Source: Ailanthus altissimus
Taxonomy: Eukaryota > Streptophyta > Magnoliopsida > Sapindales > Simaroubaceae
Direction of reading: 5' to 3'
DNA: 64,000 bases
Assembly (NCBI GenBank): GCA_946807835.1
Contig: OX327693.1
Coordinates: 1,071,501 to 1,135,500 of the forward strand
Shown here: in pieces, positions 1 to 11,639 of the stretch
How positions within the stretch are numbered: position 1 is the first letter of the stretch
Layout of the letters: the number at the start of each line of letters is the position of its first letter
The notes under the pieces: generated by a model
The model's input: only the letters and a program-made list of their open reading frames with translations
What the model was told of the DNA's origin: nothing
Database searches by the model: none
Position numbers and translations under genes: made by a program

Positions 1-429
1 TCAAAGCATATATGGATATGCCATTTCTTCGAAATGTTTACTCCATTGTTTTTCAGTACAATTTGATCAACATTTGTCATATATTAGGGATGGCAATAGA
101 TCAAGTTTAAGATGGATATTCTTAAAATTGCATCCGCTTAAAAAAATAAATATTAAATCCTTCTTAAATTAATTGCGGGTTTGGAGTTTCATTAAAAAAC
201 CTGCTCTGGTGAATATGTATTTTTTACCAAACACACAATGAGTTATCCTCAAATTCTAAGTGATTGTAAATTAGTATAATAAAAAATATAAAATCATAAT
301 ATTAATTTTAAAGAAAATTCATAAAATATAACAATCAAAATCATATCACAAATTTAAATTTAATAAAAAAAAATTTATCAAAATTAAACTCATTTTCAAT
401 TAAAACTAATAAAAGCAATTCATAAATAT
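1..429. other. AT-rich intergenic DNA, no gene seen
   Basis: No reading frame or recognisable protein remnant is visible. Around 88-210 there is a phrase of the kind found at the ends of common plant hAT-type MITEs (a GGGATGGCAA-like start), but I could not find a matching inverted end, so I do not call an element. The minus-strand copia remnant that starts to the right loses recognisable coding similarity near 430. Confidence 0.4.
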
Positions 430-1345
430 TTAACACAAACTAGACAACATAATTAACAAGGAATTCTCATCAATTAATTTTTTGTTTTGTACCATGTTTA
501 TTAACATGCAATGATTCATTAAAAGAGGCATGAGTATATATTGTATAAAGATTATCAATAAGAGAACCAATACTAATAATATTTGAATTTTGAAAAAGAC
601 TAACTTATTATTTTCTAAATGAACAAAAATATCTTGATTTGTCTAAACTAGAAAAAAAATATGTTCTGTCTAAATGACGGTACATAATCAATCTTATCTA
701 AATACAAATAATATATGGTCTCTAATTGTAATATAAACAATCCTATAGCCTCTAGAAGAGCTGCATTATCATTTTCCACTTAGATGCATCTTTAAGCATC
801 AATTGGAATCTGGCTCTTAAAATAACCTTGCATAGACACATATGTAAGTAGTTGCACTTATATCTATCCATTAAGTGTGTTTAGGTACAAAAGCTAATTT
901 AACATCAGAATAAATAAAGTTGAGAAGTGTATTTTTCTTAATATGCCATTTAGCGTACTTGGGATAATCCTTCTTCACATTACTAGCCTTTTTGCAGAAG
1001 AAACAAGTAATGACTGGATTTTGTTTCTTTTACACCTTAATATGTGAAGTCCCCATTGCAGTTTTCTCTCTTTTATTTCTTTTTCTTTACTAATTAGTAA
1101 CTTTAGTCTGAAAAAATATTTGCTAAGTGAGTACTTTCAGTCTTTTCTCCCTTTTATTTATCTTCAAATTGCACACAATGTGAAATGAGCTCATTAAGAG
1201 TCTATTTAACCTTTTAGGTGTTGTAACTTACTTTAAATTAACTGTGGTGTGCAGGATGAGATATTAAAATCAAATGCACAAGCAAGTCATTAAACAGCTT
1301 TAACTTTAGTGCCTTTAGTTGTAAAGCAAGATTAGACATCTTATA
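430..1345 (-). pseudogene. Ty1/copia gag-protease remnant (copia-1)
   Basis: Read on the minus strand from 1345 downward this is a decayed copia polyprotein. It starts with the middle of gag (a stretch resembling YKMSNLALQLKALKLKLF), continues through the gag phrase LNELISHCVQFEDK, and reaches a zinc-knuckle-like segment near 980 that begins CFFCKK but has lost its later Cys and His. The protease core follows near 860-900 as WIDISATTYI, where the catalytic Asp-Ser-Gly has become Asp-Ile-Ser. Next comes the post-protease region (PSFRQNIFFSSLDKSRYF, near 600-680). Several stops and frame changes break it and the order is right for copia. Integrase and reverse transcriptase are not visible to the left. 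It cannot encode protein and is a relic. Confidence 0.8.
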
Positions 1346-2952
1346 ATGTACTCCCTTATATTCCTTTTGTCATTATACCTTATTGAAACAAGGTTATATA
1401 GTAGTATACTTGTTTCAACCCTTTTATTTGGCAAAGTGTTGTTCAATTTTCTTAAGAAATTTCTTAGCATTTTATTTCTAAAAAATAGTGCCTTAAATAT
1501 AAGAATGAAATTTATATTGACAGATATAATAGAAGCAGATGAAACTTACAGAGAATACATAATAAAACAACAAGTTCACAATCATGTCATTATTTTAAGC
1601 ATATACATGCATGACATAAATAAATATATAAAGGTGGGCTCCATCACGAGATACCTAACACAATATTGATATTTAGTCTTTTGACAGAAATATCAACTGT
1701 AAGTCATACCCTCAATTCAGTAATCAAATGTTGACAATAAATATTGCCAACAATAAGCCTTTCTTTGGACCGACTTATTGCATGCATAGAAAACTTGATA
1801 ATTATCACACATTTATTACCATAAATATGCCTATTATTTGGCCAAAAAATAACCTTCTTTTGGGCTGATTATTTTTCGCATAAAAAATAAACATATTTAT
1901 CTTAATATCCCAAAATAAAGAAAGCTACACAACAGAGGTTACTTTGAGAATATGTTATTTCAATCAATCTATTTCAAAATATAAGACAAATGGTGCAAAG
2001 AAAAATAACCGAATGCCCATAAATAAAAATTTATGTTTTTCTTATGCATTACAGTGGCGCATGGCGCCAAGACCACTATGGTTACAATGCTACTAATAGT
2101 TCAAAATAGATTTTAAAATCAAATGCATAAGCAAGTCATTAGACAACTTTAACTTTAGTGCCTTTAGTTGTAAAGTAAGATTAGACATCTTATAATGTAC
2201 TCCCTTATATTCCTTTTGTCATTATACTTTATTAAAACAAGGTTAGATAGTAGTATAGTTGTTTCAACCTTTTTATTTGGCAAAGTGTTGTTCAATTTTC
2301 TTAAGAAATTTCTTAGTATTGTATTTCTAAAAAATAATGCCTTAAATATAAGAATGAAATTTATATTGACAGATATAATGAAGCAGATGAAACTTAAAGA
2401 GAATGCATAATAAAACAACAAGCTCACAATCATGTCATTATTTTAAGCATATACATGCATAACATAAATAAACATATAAAGGTGGGCTCCATCATGAGAT
2501 ACCTAACACAACATTGATATTTAGTCTTTGGACAGAAATCAATTGTAAGTGGTACCATTAATATAGGAATCAAATGTTGATGATAAATCTTGCCAACAAT
2601 AAGCCTTTCTTTGGACCAACTTATTGCATGCATAGAAAACTTCATAATTATCACACATTTATTACCATAAATATGCCTATTTTTGGCCAAAAAATAACAT
2701 TCCTTTGGGCCATTATTTTTCACATAAACAATAAACATATTCATCTTAGTATCCCAAAATAAAGAAATCTACACAACAGAGGTTACTTTGGCAACATGTT
2801 ATTTTAATCAATTTATTTCAAAATATAAGACAAGTGATGCAAAGAAAAATAATTGAATGCCCATAAATGAAAAATTATGTTTTTCTTATGCACTACAGTG
2901 ACGTATGGCGCCAAGACTACTATAGTTACAATACTACTATTAGTTCAAAATA
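1264..2952. repeat. Tandem duplication inside copia-1, about 849-bp period
   Basis: Unit 1 (1264-2108) and unit 2 (2113-2952) are head-to-tail copies. Both start with TTAAAATCAAATGCA and end with a GGCGCCAAGAC...TAGTTCAAAATA segment. Differences are mostly single bases and small indels. Each unit holds the N-terminal half of the copia-1 gag on the minus strand (resembling FLRKLNNTLPNKKVETT) plus about 500 bp of leader-like sequence. The duplication lies wholly inside the element, so it arose after or during its insertion. Confidence 0.85.
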
Positions 2953-3651
2953 TGGTCAATGATTATCGGGTCAAATCTAAATGAGTTAAATTTTGAGCTA
3001 GATCTCCATGAATTGAGTCGAGTAAAGTTAATTCTCCCAAAAAAAATTGAAAATCTTAAATTTTGACCCTAAATTTGCTAACTTTACATTTGTAAATATC
3101 CAAAATAGACCATAAAAAATTTAGGTCAAAATTAGGATTTATTTGTAAACTTTTTAAAATTTTTAGGTTAAATTATAATTACTTAAAGTTAGAGGAAGTT
3201 GAGTGAGAAAAATTAATTTTTGTTAGGACCTATATGAAAATATTTTAAACTTTTGAGGCCAAAATATAATTTTATAAAAATATAAGGGGCTGTAAGAAAA
3301 TAACAATAACTGCAGGGCTTTGATAATTTTTTGGAACTTTAATAGTTAAAATATAATATAATTAATAAAACTTGAAGAGGTCTAAATGATATTTATCAGA
3401 TAGACCCCCTGTTAAAAAAATGAGAATAATTAAATAGAAGTTGAATTTTAATTTTTTTACCTTTAATTTTTTCAATTAATAACCTTTAATCATATTTGAA
3501 CTTCAAATCACAATAAAAAATATAAATTTAATATTTTTTTCTTAATAAAATATTAAAAAAATACATACATATAATATCTTTACCTTAAATAACTATATGA
3601 AAAAGATATTTAAAATATAAATATATATTAATAATCCTAATAATTTAACAT
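2953..3651. other. AT-rich leader-like DNA of copia-1, no gene
   Basis: No coding frame is visible. Its position between a putative primer site (3652-3672) and the gag remnant suggests untranslated leader of copia-1 that has accumulated mutations and A/T runs. Confidence 0.35.
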
Positions 3652-4146
3652 GATTTGTGCTCTGATAACACTTGTTAGACATAACTATATATCGAATTCA
3701 TATTCATATAAATATAACGCAAGATCTATCATATTAAATTATCAAAATAAATGTTAAAAAAAATATTCTTGGAGAATTCATTGTGATTAGAACTTTAAAA
3801 ATTAGTAACCTTGAATTAAGAGTAAAATGATCTTCCACAATCAAATTTATATAGGCTCAATGAGTTTTTCTCTCTATAATGAAAGATAAAAAGAAGAGCT
3901 CTACGTAAATTAATTTGACTTGGGGACCATAATCTTAAAAAAGATTTTTATATACTAGATTAAATTATGACCCATCACTTATAATCTAACTAATATTGAA
4001 TTTTTATACATAATAAGTCTATATCAAATTAGATGTCGCTGGAACTCAATAAAATATAACATAAATAAATTATTTATTTAAGATAATCATAAAATATAAT
4101 TATTATTAATACGTGAACCCACATAAAAAAATAATAAAATTTAACA
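3652..4146 (-). mobile_element. Putative copia 5' LTR with primer-binding site
   Basis: On the minus strand the sequence ends TAACA, then two bases, then TGTTATCAGAGC, a near match to the TGGTATCAGAGC tRNA-iMet primer site of plant copia elements. The block 3673-4146 (474 bp) starts TGTTA and ends TAACA on the plus strand, as LTR ends should. It directly abuts a FAR1-like pseudogene at 4147, as if inserted into it. No second LTR was found in the window, so ownership by copia-1 rests on order and strand. Confidence 0.55.
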
Positions 4147-4680
4147 CTCCTCTGAAATCAATTTTAGAACAACTACAACGAATTTTATCCTCATTTTTTT
4201 TATAATAAAACTTTAAAATAAATTTTTTTTTACTTTCTCTAATTATGACACCCTCTCTTTTATTATATTTTGTATATGTAATATTAAGTAATTAAAAATA
4301 TATTTTATCTATTAACTCTTGATGAAATTCTTGAAACTTGACGCTTGTGTAAGCCTCTTTGAACTTGCTTCTCCATCTCATAAATTGTTACAATCGGAAT
4401 ATGTTTGGAATAAAGACTTAGCATCTGATTAATTTACACTCCTTTTCAATATTATTTCAAAATGCGTTATCACATTGCTCCACAAATTTCTTCAAAATTG
4501 TTTTGAATTGACATTCCCATAAAAACAAATGTATTGACTTCCTCACCTCGTTGAGTGGTTGTCATTCCTATCCAAAATGACCTTTCATATAAATCATTCA
4601 ACTTCGCATTATCGTAACACACAATTATTACCCATCTTAATATTAAAGAATTCAGAAAGAAATATTGGATCAATAATTAT
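4147..4680 (-). pseudogene. FAR1/FRS-like (MULE transposase-derived) pseudogene fragment
   Basis: On the minus strand this reads as part of the FAR1-related protein family: the phrase LYERSFWIGMTTTQRGEEVNT, then a degenerate equivalent of the AFFDGYVNS segment, then a segment like FKEAYTSVKFQEFHQELI, and finally CSCSKIDFRGV, which matches the start of the SWIM zinc finger (CxC...FxFRGILCRH). FAR1 family proteins are transcription regulators domesticated from Mutator-like transposases. Stops and frame changes are present. The match ends abruptly at 4146 inside the SWIM motif, where an LTR begins. A paralogous fragment lies at 26970-27800. Confidence 0.7.
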
Positions 4681-4698
4681 TTTATCAAATATAAACGA

Positions 4699-4719
4699 AT
4701 ATATATATATATATATATA
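4699..4719. repeat. (AT)n microsatellite
   Basis: Uninterrupted AT dinucleotide run. Confidence 0.95.
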
Positions 4720-4787
4720 CATGGAGATGCGTCTACTAAAAGAGGAACGTAAATCAGATTTTCCTAAAATCATGAAGAATAATTGTT

Positions 4788-4793
<6 letters not shown>

Positions 4794-4829
<36 letters not shown>
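4794..4829. repeat. (TA)n microsatellite
   Basis: Uninterrupted TA dinucleotide run of about 18 units. The 4830-5044 stretch to its right shows no gene. Confidence 0.95.
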
Positions 4830-4830
<1 letters not shown>

Positions 4831-5044
4831 CAATTAACAATGGTTACTTTCCCTAATTTCCTCTTCCAAGCCAGCTATCATTTTGTGACCGTTGCTTACC
4901 TTATTTATCAAATATTACATCACTTCTTTTTTTTACACGTTCTCCATTTTACAAGAAACCCCTTTTATCTAGTATACACTTTATAATAAGTATATTTTAT
5001 CAACACTATCAAATAACAACCTTACCTTTGGCTCTGAGAGAAAT

Positions 5045-8000
5045 ATAATCACTGTATATTTCATTGTATAAAATAATTTATAGGATGGCCTTTTATAGGC
5101 TTAAGATATATAAAATAGAAAATTTAAAATAATAAAAAGTAAAGAATATTTTACATTAACCATAATATATATGGTAACAATGGGGGAATATTATGAAAAT
5201 TTCATAGAAATATTCCTTAATACACTCTTTATACTCAAAATGGAAGAGTAGATATAAGCTTGAGTTTGAAGACCAGAGCATGTAAGCGGTTAGGAAGTAG
5301 AGGTTTGCTGATGATATCAGCAAGTTGATCTTTAGAGGAGATGAAGTAGAGAGTAAAAGTGCTCTGAGAAACATGTTGTAGAATAAAGTGATAATCTGCC
5401 TCAATATGCTTATTTTGCTTATGCAAAACATCATTATGGGTGATTTAAATAACACTCTGTCACAATAAGGAGGTGTAGCATTAGAGTGAGTAATACACAT
5501 ATTTTCAAGAAGTTATCAAATCCAAACAATTTCTTATGCAATATCAGTAAGGGCACGATACTCAACCTCAATACTAGAACAGACAGTAATTGTCTACTTT
5601 TTTACTATTCTATGAAAAAGATAATCTCCCAAAAAAGACAAAACCCAGAAGTTGATTGTCGATTTGTAGGATCACCTGCCCAATCTACATTTGTATAAGC
5701 TCGCAATACAATGGTAGAGTGAGCTGAAAAATAGAGACCATAAAAAGTGTACACATGAAATAATGATAAATATGAATAACTACTACAAAATGAGAAGTAC
5801 AAGGAGCAGCTATAAATTGACTGACAACATGAATAGGATAGGCAATATCTAGTCGAGTGAAAGTGAGATAAACTAGACTACCAATTAACTAGCAATAAAG
5901 AGTGGTATCACTAAGGAGAATACCATAAGAAGATTAAAGTTTGGTATTAGGCTCTAAGGGAGTAGAGGTAATCTTACTATCTGTCAAACTAGCTTTAACA
6001 AGTAAATCTGATACATATTTAGCTTGTGAAAGCTAATACCAAGTAGAATCAGATACTTCAAGCTCAAGAAAATAACTGAGGGTGCCAAGATTTTTTATTT
6101 TAAAGTGTTACTAAAGAAATATCTTGAGAGTGAAAAGAAAAAAGATCATCACCCGTGATAATTATGTCATCAACATAAAGAAGAAGTAGAACACAACCTC
6201 GTGTTGTTTTATAAACAAAGAGAGTTGAGTAATAGGACTAAAATAAAAATCATGTAAGGAAAAAAATTTGCAATCTATGCATAAGAAGCTTGTCTAAGGC
6301 AATATAGAGTACGACGAAGTTTGTAGACTTTTTCCAAAAGGTGTGGATAACCAAAAAGATGCTTCATATATACTTCTTCAGTGAGATCACCATTAAGGAA
6401 AGTATTTTTTACATCTATTTGAAATAATGGCCATCCATAAATGGCAGCAACAACTAACAAACTCCAAACATAAATAAGTCAAGCAACTGGAAAAAATGTT
6501 TCTTCATAATCAATCCAATATTCTCTCAATAGACCCATCAGACATAGTCTTGATCTTGTATACTTATTTGCTTCCAATGACAGTGTTATTAAGTGGAAGA
6601 GTAATAAATCCCAAGTATGGGACTTCTTAAGGGCCTGCAATTTTTCTGTCATTACTTACTACCAAATAGGATTAGAGCTAGCCTTAGAATAGGATTGAGG
6701 CTTATATAAGAAAAGAGTAATAGAAAAGCACTGATAATTCCAAAGTTTAACATGAAGTTCTCTTACCCGAGATGAATGACAAAGAGAAGGTGTAGAAGAG
6801 GTCTCAAAAGTGTCTAAAACGGATCTTTAGGACAAAGTAGGTTACTTAGGAGCAAGCATCATATCAATAGATTCACCTATATGAAACTCAGAAGAATTTT
6901 GTGTGTGAAGCATGAGGAAAAAAATCAATAGTATTATTTGTAAAGAATTGTGAAATAGAAGGAGACACAGAATAAAAGTTAGATACAGAGAAAAATATTT
7001 TATTCTCGAGAAATACTACATGATAAGATATGAGAAGGCAGTTGGATATGGGATCCCAACATTTATAATATTTATGTTCTATCCCGTATTCTAAAAAGTA
7101 ACATAATCGAGTATGTGGCTCGAGTTTAATGGGTTCATGCTTTTAAAGAAGAGCAAAACAGACACAAGTAAATAGTTTGAGAAGACTGTAATTAGGTAGG
7201 GTTCCATAAACACTCATAAGGTGACTTGTTCTCTATGACAGAAGAAGTAACATAATTAATGATAAAGATAGCAGCCAAAAGAGATTCTTCTCAAAAACGT
7301 TTGGGTTAGGAGGAAGAGATAAAAAGAGCATGGGTGGTGTCTAAAATATATTTGTATTTACGTTCTGCTCTCTTATTTTGGTGAGATATACTAGGACAAG
7401 ACCTTTCACAAATAGTACCATGTTCTTATAAAAGATTTAGAAAGTCAAAATTTGTATACTCCATAGCATTATTAGTATGAAAAATCTTAATTGGACAAGA
7501 GAATTAATTATTTGAGTAAAATCACCATAAATTTTAGTAGTTATCATTGTTTTATAAGAAACAACTAAGTATATCGATAATAGTCATCAATGAAAAGAAC
7601 AAAATATTTAGATCCTGTCATAATGGCAATGGAAAAATGACCTCATATGTCAATGTGTATAAAATCAAATAGAGCATGAAAGACAATAGTACTATCATTA
7701 AAAGGTAAACCTAGATGTTTAGCTCAAAGACGTATCAAACAATCATTTTTATTATCAAAGACAATACCTATATGACTGCTAGATACTAGAGATCATTTGC
7801 GATTAACTAATGCATGACCTAAATGAGAGTGTCAAAGTTGTAAAAAAGATACTGAAGCAGTAGATGCTATCGGCAAAGATTTTGGAGAGATAATTGTTGT
7901 AGATAAAAGGCCTAAAGAAGATAAATCTAATGAAATGAGTTCGTACAGACGTCTAACCTTACGGCCTATCCTAAGCTTCTGACCTGTCTTTAAATTCTGC

Positions 8001-9270
8001 AAACAACAACCAAAAGTAGTAAATAAGACATTAAAATCAAGTTTGCATAATTAACCGATAGATAAAATATTTAATATGAGGTTAGGAATTAAAAAAATGT
8101 CAAATATAAAAAGATTATAACAAAACACGTGATTAACATGATTAACTTTCATGATAGAACCATTAGTAGTTTGAATACAAAGTAAATAAGAATGAAGAGA
8201 TTTAGAGGAGAAAACTATAGAATCAAAATCAAATGATTACAACATGCAGAGTCAAGATACCAAAAAGAATTATTTGAAATACTAGAGAAAGTAAGAATTA
8301 AAGGTTTGCTAGTATTAGAGAAGAATAGACAGAGTAAATGTTCAAGATCACTAGGCAAGTTAGAAAAGAGACTCGCATTATCTGTGCACCAGTAATAATA
8401 GGTCTTGTAAAAATAACAACTTAAGACAGTTCAGATAAGTGGTAATAATGACATGGTTTAGGTAAAGTAGAACCAGTAAAGAAATAATACCAAAATGTAC
8501 TAGACTTATCTATAGATCCTAAAAATATGTAATTTCGATCCTTCAACTAATTGTAAATTAGCTCCTAAACTTTTACTAATTATAATTTAACCCTAAAATT
8601 TTTAATAATTAGACCACTAACTTTTCTCAAATTACAAATTGACCCTTAAAAATTTATAAATTTTAAAATGGCCCTAATACTTTTATAAATTACAAAATTA
8701 CTCAAAAAGTACAAAAAAAAAACTAAGATCTGACCTCATAATATTGAAAACGTTTGTAAATAGTAAACTTTAGGTGGAGCGTGCGGTGTGTTTTAGTCTT
8801 CGATCGATGTATTCTCGATGGTGTTTGAAGTCGAACACTACTGATTCTCCTAGACCAAGCGATGTCGATCATAACACTGTAGAACTGTTGGGATCTGAAA
8901 TGGCAGTGATCGGCAATAGGTGACTTTAGGCAATGCATGAGAGTTGTTTCAATCTTTGATCGGCACGTTTTTGACTGTGTTGGAATGGTCAACGATGTCT
9001 GAGTGTCCTAGGGTGGGCTACGTCAATCACAAGAAACTTTTAGTGGCTTTTCGGCAAAATTTCAATAAACTTTCGACGAGTTTCTAAAAAAATTTCAGCC
9101 AGTCTCCAGCTTAACAAAAAGTAAAAAATCAAAACTTTGATATCATATAAAAAATATATTTAACTATATATTTTACTACGTAAAATAATGTATTTGGATA
9201 ACCTTTATATAACCTTAAGACAAATACAAAAGGAATATTACGAGAATATCACAAGAGTATTCCTTAATAG
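5045..9270 (-). mobile_element. Degenerate Ty1/copia element (copia-2) with short LTR remnants
   Basis: Both ends share a short related segment: 5045-5220 at the 3' end and about 9145-9270 at the 5' end. Each finishes, on the plus strand, with TATTCCTTAATA. A degenerate primer site (TGATATCAAAG on the minus strand) lies just inside the 5' LTR. Going down the minus strand there is a leader-like region (8723-9120), a decayed gag-end/pre-integrase/integrase region (about 8300-7000), reverse transcriptase with the phrase FQIDVKNTFLNGDLTEEVYM (6275-6460), and RNase H with YTNVDWAGDPTNRQSTSGF (about 5615-5720) and HIEADYHFI...KDQLADIISKPL (5235-5426). Many stops and frameshifts show that it is dead. 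Most of gag appears deleted. Confidence 0.8.
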
Positions 9271-10764
9271 GCTCATCTAATTTATGTTCCATATATATTT
9301 TATTCGTGTTGTCAATATCTCTAGCTTCTTCAACATTGTCCAAACCATCTGTTTATTTGAATTCTTCGAAATTTTCAAGATCATGGATTCTCTGTTTCTC
9401 AACATCAAATATAATATTGACATTTTTTTTAAGAAAAATATCAAACTAAATCCGATATCTAAAAAAATAATTGAAATTTTTATATGTCTGATTGGCCGGC
9501 AGTATTTGACCAGAATAAGTGGCAGCATATATCAGATTATCAGAATTGAATATTTCTATAAACAACCATTGTAGATCAATCAAACAACTAATCGAATTAA
9601 AAATAAATAAAAAATTAAGAACATAGCAAATGACCCAACAGACAACCTACCACTCTGTTTCCTGTTCTATAAAATCATCTAACTGCTAAACATATCAGGA
9701 AATTTCAAAACAAAGATAAAGTTCACTAACCTCATAAAATAACCAGATAAAGGTAAAGTCGTTCCTTTCTTGGAGTAATTTCTATTTATGGGTCACTTTC
9801 TATTCAACTAATTTCTATTTTTTTATGATGGAAATTTTCATCACATAAACAATTACACAAGCAGCAAGCAGAATCAATTTTTTTTTTTTTTTTTCTGTTC
9901 TGGTGGTGGGTTTCTTTGGTTTGTGGAAATATCATTGTTGTTTGGGTACACCAAGTTTAAAGAATTATTTTTATTTTCTTATAAGGCCCATTCAAGAATT
10001 ATTTTTAGGGTAGCGCTATTTGAACCTTAATTTATCTCATCAATCCCACCTTCAATTACATTTTATTAAAAAAAAAATAAAACAATTTATATATTTTATA
10101 CACCCGATTTCGTTTTCAATTTATCTTTATTATCACTTTAAACATATATTTTTAATACTCCCATATTATTTAGAAAATATGAAAAAAAATTAATTTTTTA
10201 TTTCTAAAAATTATATATTCACCTCTTAAATGAGAAGTTTTAGATGTTAACGTATTTAATAAATTAGATATTTAACGTATATAATAGATATACTTATAAA
10301 AGAAAAAAAATTCTATATGATATATATTTTTTCTTTTTAGTAATTTTATATAAGAACAACATTAATTTAAGTAAAAATAACAAGTAGAGATTGATGAAAT
10401 AAAATGAGGATCAAATAGTGTCACTCTTGTTTTTCTTTAGTTTTTGCCTAGAGGCCCACCAATCGGGCTATATTTGGGAAGTATCTCTCGGGTCAAACAT
10501 CATATTGTTAATAATTGCATAGAAGACATTTCAATCTTAAAATTTGAAAAATGAAATTTATTCTCTACAACTTTCATAATTCCGAATATAATCCCAATTT
10601 CACATATTTAAAGTTCCAAATACAACCCTAATCTTTTTCTTTCCCCTAAGCATTATATTGTAAAATTTAATATTATAGCTTAAATAATATATTAATTCCG
10701 AATATAATCCCAATTAATAAATTTTAAATATGTGACAATTATTAAATTTTAAATTGTCAATATT
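9271..10764. other. AT-rich intergenic DNA, no gene seen
   Basis: Two overlapping open frames on opposite strands (9277-9574) have the composition of chance A/T-rich frames and no recognisable motif. A 15-18 bp T run lies near 9880. Near 10575 and 10700 the phrase ATTCCGAATATAATCCCAATT occurs twice, the second copy just before the foldback element. Confidence 0.5.
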
Positions 10765-11133
10765 TGTCAAACTTTAAATATTGATATAATAACAATGCTA
10801 GATTTACAAAGTTAGACATATAAATTTTGTTCCTGAAGTGGCTTTTAACATGTTAAATATTAATTTGTGTTGTATAATTATAATATTAACAAGAATTAAA
10901 AAAATTAATAACATTATAACAAATGACAATTAATAATTGGGATTATATTCAGAATTAATGTATTACCAATTAATAATTGTCATGTGTTATAATATTATTA
11001 ATTTTTTAATCTTTATTAATATTATAATTATACAACACCAATTAATATTTAACATGTCAAAAGCGAACAAAATTTATATGTCTAACTTTGTAAATCTAGC
11101 ATTGTTATTATATTCAATATTTAAAGTTTGACA
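10765..11133. mobile_element. Foldback element / MITE-like long inverted repeat
   Basis: The arms 10765-10941 and 10966-11133 are reverse complements with only scattered mismatches and one roughly 9-base gap. The left arm starts TGTCAAACTTTAAATATT and the right arm ends AATATTTAAAGTTTGACA. About 24 bases form the loop. The two arms make up nearly the whole element, as in foldback-type MITEs. I see no clear target-site duplication and cannot assign a superfamily. A transcript through it would form a hairpin of about 170 bp. Confidence 0.75.
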
Positions 11134-11356
11134 ACCCCACTGATTCACACCAAAATTAAATTTTCCCTTTTCTCGTGTGTGTTCTATAAATTTTGTTTTC
11201 TCTATCAGCTTTCGCCTTTTTTTTATTTTTTTTTGAAGGAGGATACCATTTTATTTATATTCAACGACATAAAATCACGAAAGATACAATCACGAAGGAG
11301 TATAGCGTAGAATCAATCTGAATAATAGACCTTGCAACCTATTTTGCATACCAAGT

Positions 11357-11635
11357 TTATTGGCATCTCTTGAGGGACAAGTATTTAGGGGTTTCTGTTG
11401 TGTTTAACTGCCCATTCTCGGCAAGAAATCCATCGATGAGCCAATGGGCTCCAATGATTTTTCTGTTACAATGGATTATGGCACTAAACTGCTCCCCTGA
11501 TTCACAAGCACTCTTCTAGCAAGATGAGATTGGCCCAAGTCCTTCATCAATGAAAGCTTCAAACTCTAGCCGTATTCCTGTTTCATCGAACAAATTCTTC
11601 TGATCCTAATGTTCATAGTGGTTAAAAGCCCTTGT
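11357..11635 (-). pseudogene. Subtilisin-like serine protease (S8) gene fragment
   Basis: One minus-strand frame, with two internal stops, reads like the part of plant subtilases just before the catalytic histidine. It contains FEAFIDEGLGPISS, then [21 protein letters not shown], then [14 protein letters not shown], then [10 protein letters not shown]. In intact plant subtilases this is followed by SPRDxxGHGTHT; here the similarity fades before that motif. No catalytic residue is present and no other subtilase exon was recognised nearby, so this is an isolated fragment. Confidence 0.65.
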
Positions 11636-11639
11636 AGTA

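Noticed and set aside
88..210. hAT-type MITE start (GGGATGGCAA-like)
   Set aside because: No matching inverted end or target duplication could be found nearby.
2430..2744. 104-residue minus-strand open frame as a possible gene
   Set aside because: It lies in leader-like DNA of a duplicated copia fragment; the first copy of the unit (1580-1900) does not keep the frame open.
9277..9574. Overlapping open frames on both strands
   Set aside because: Low-complexity A/T-driven composition, no motif and no splice or promoter context.
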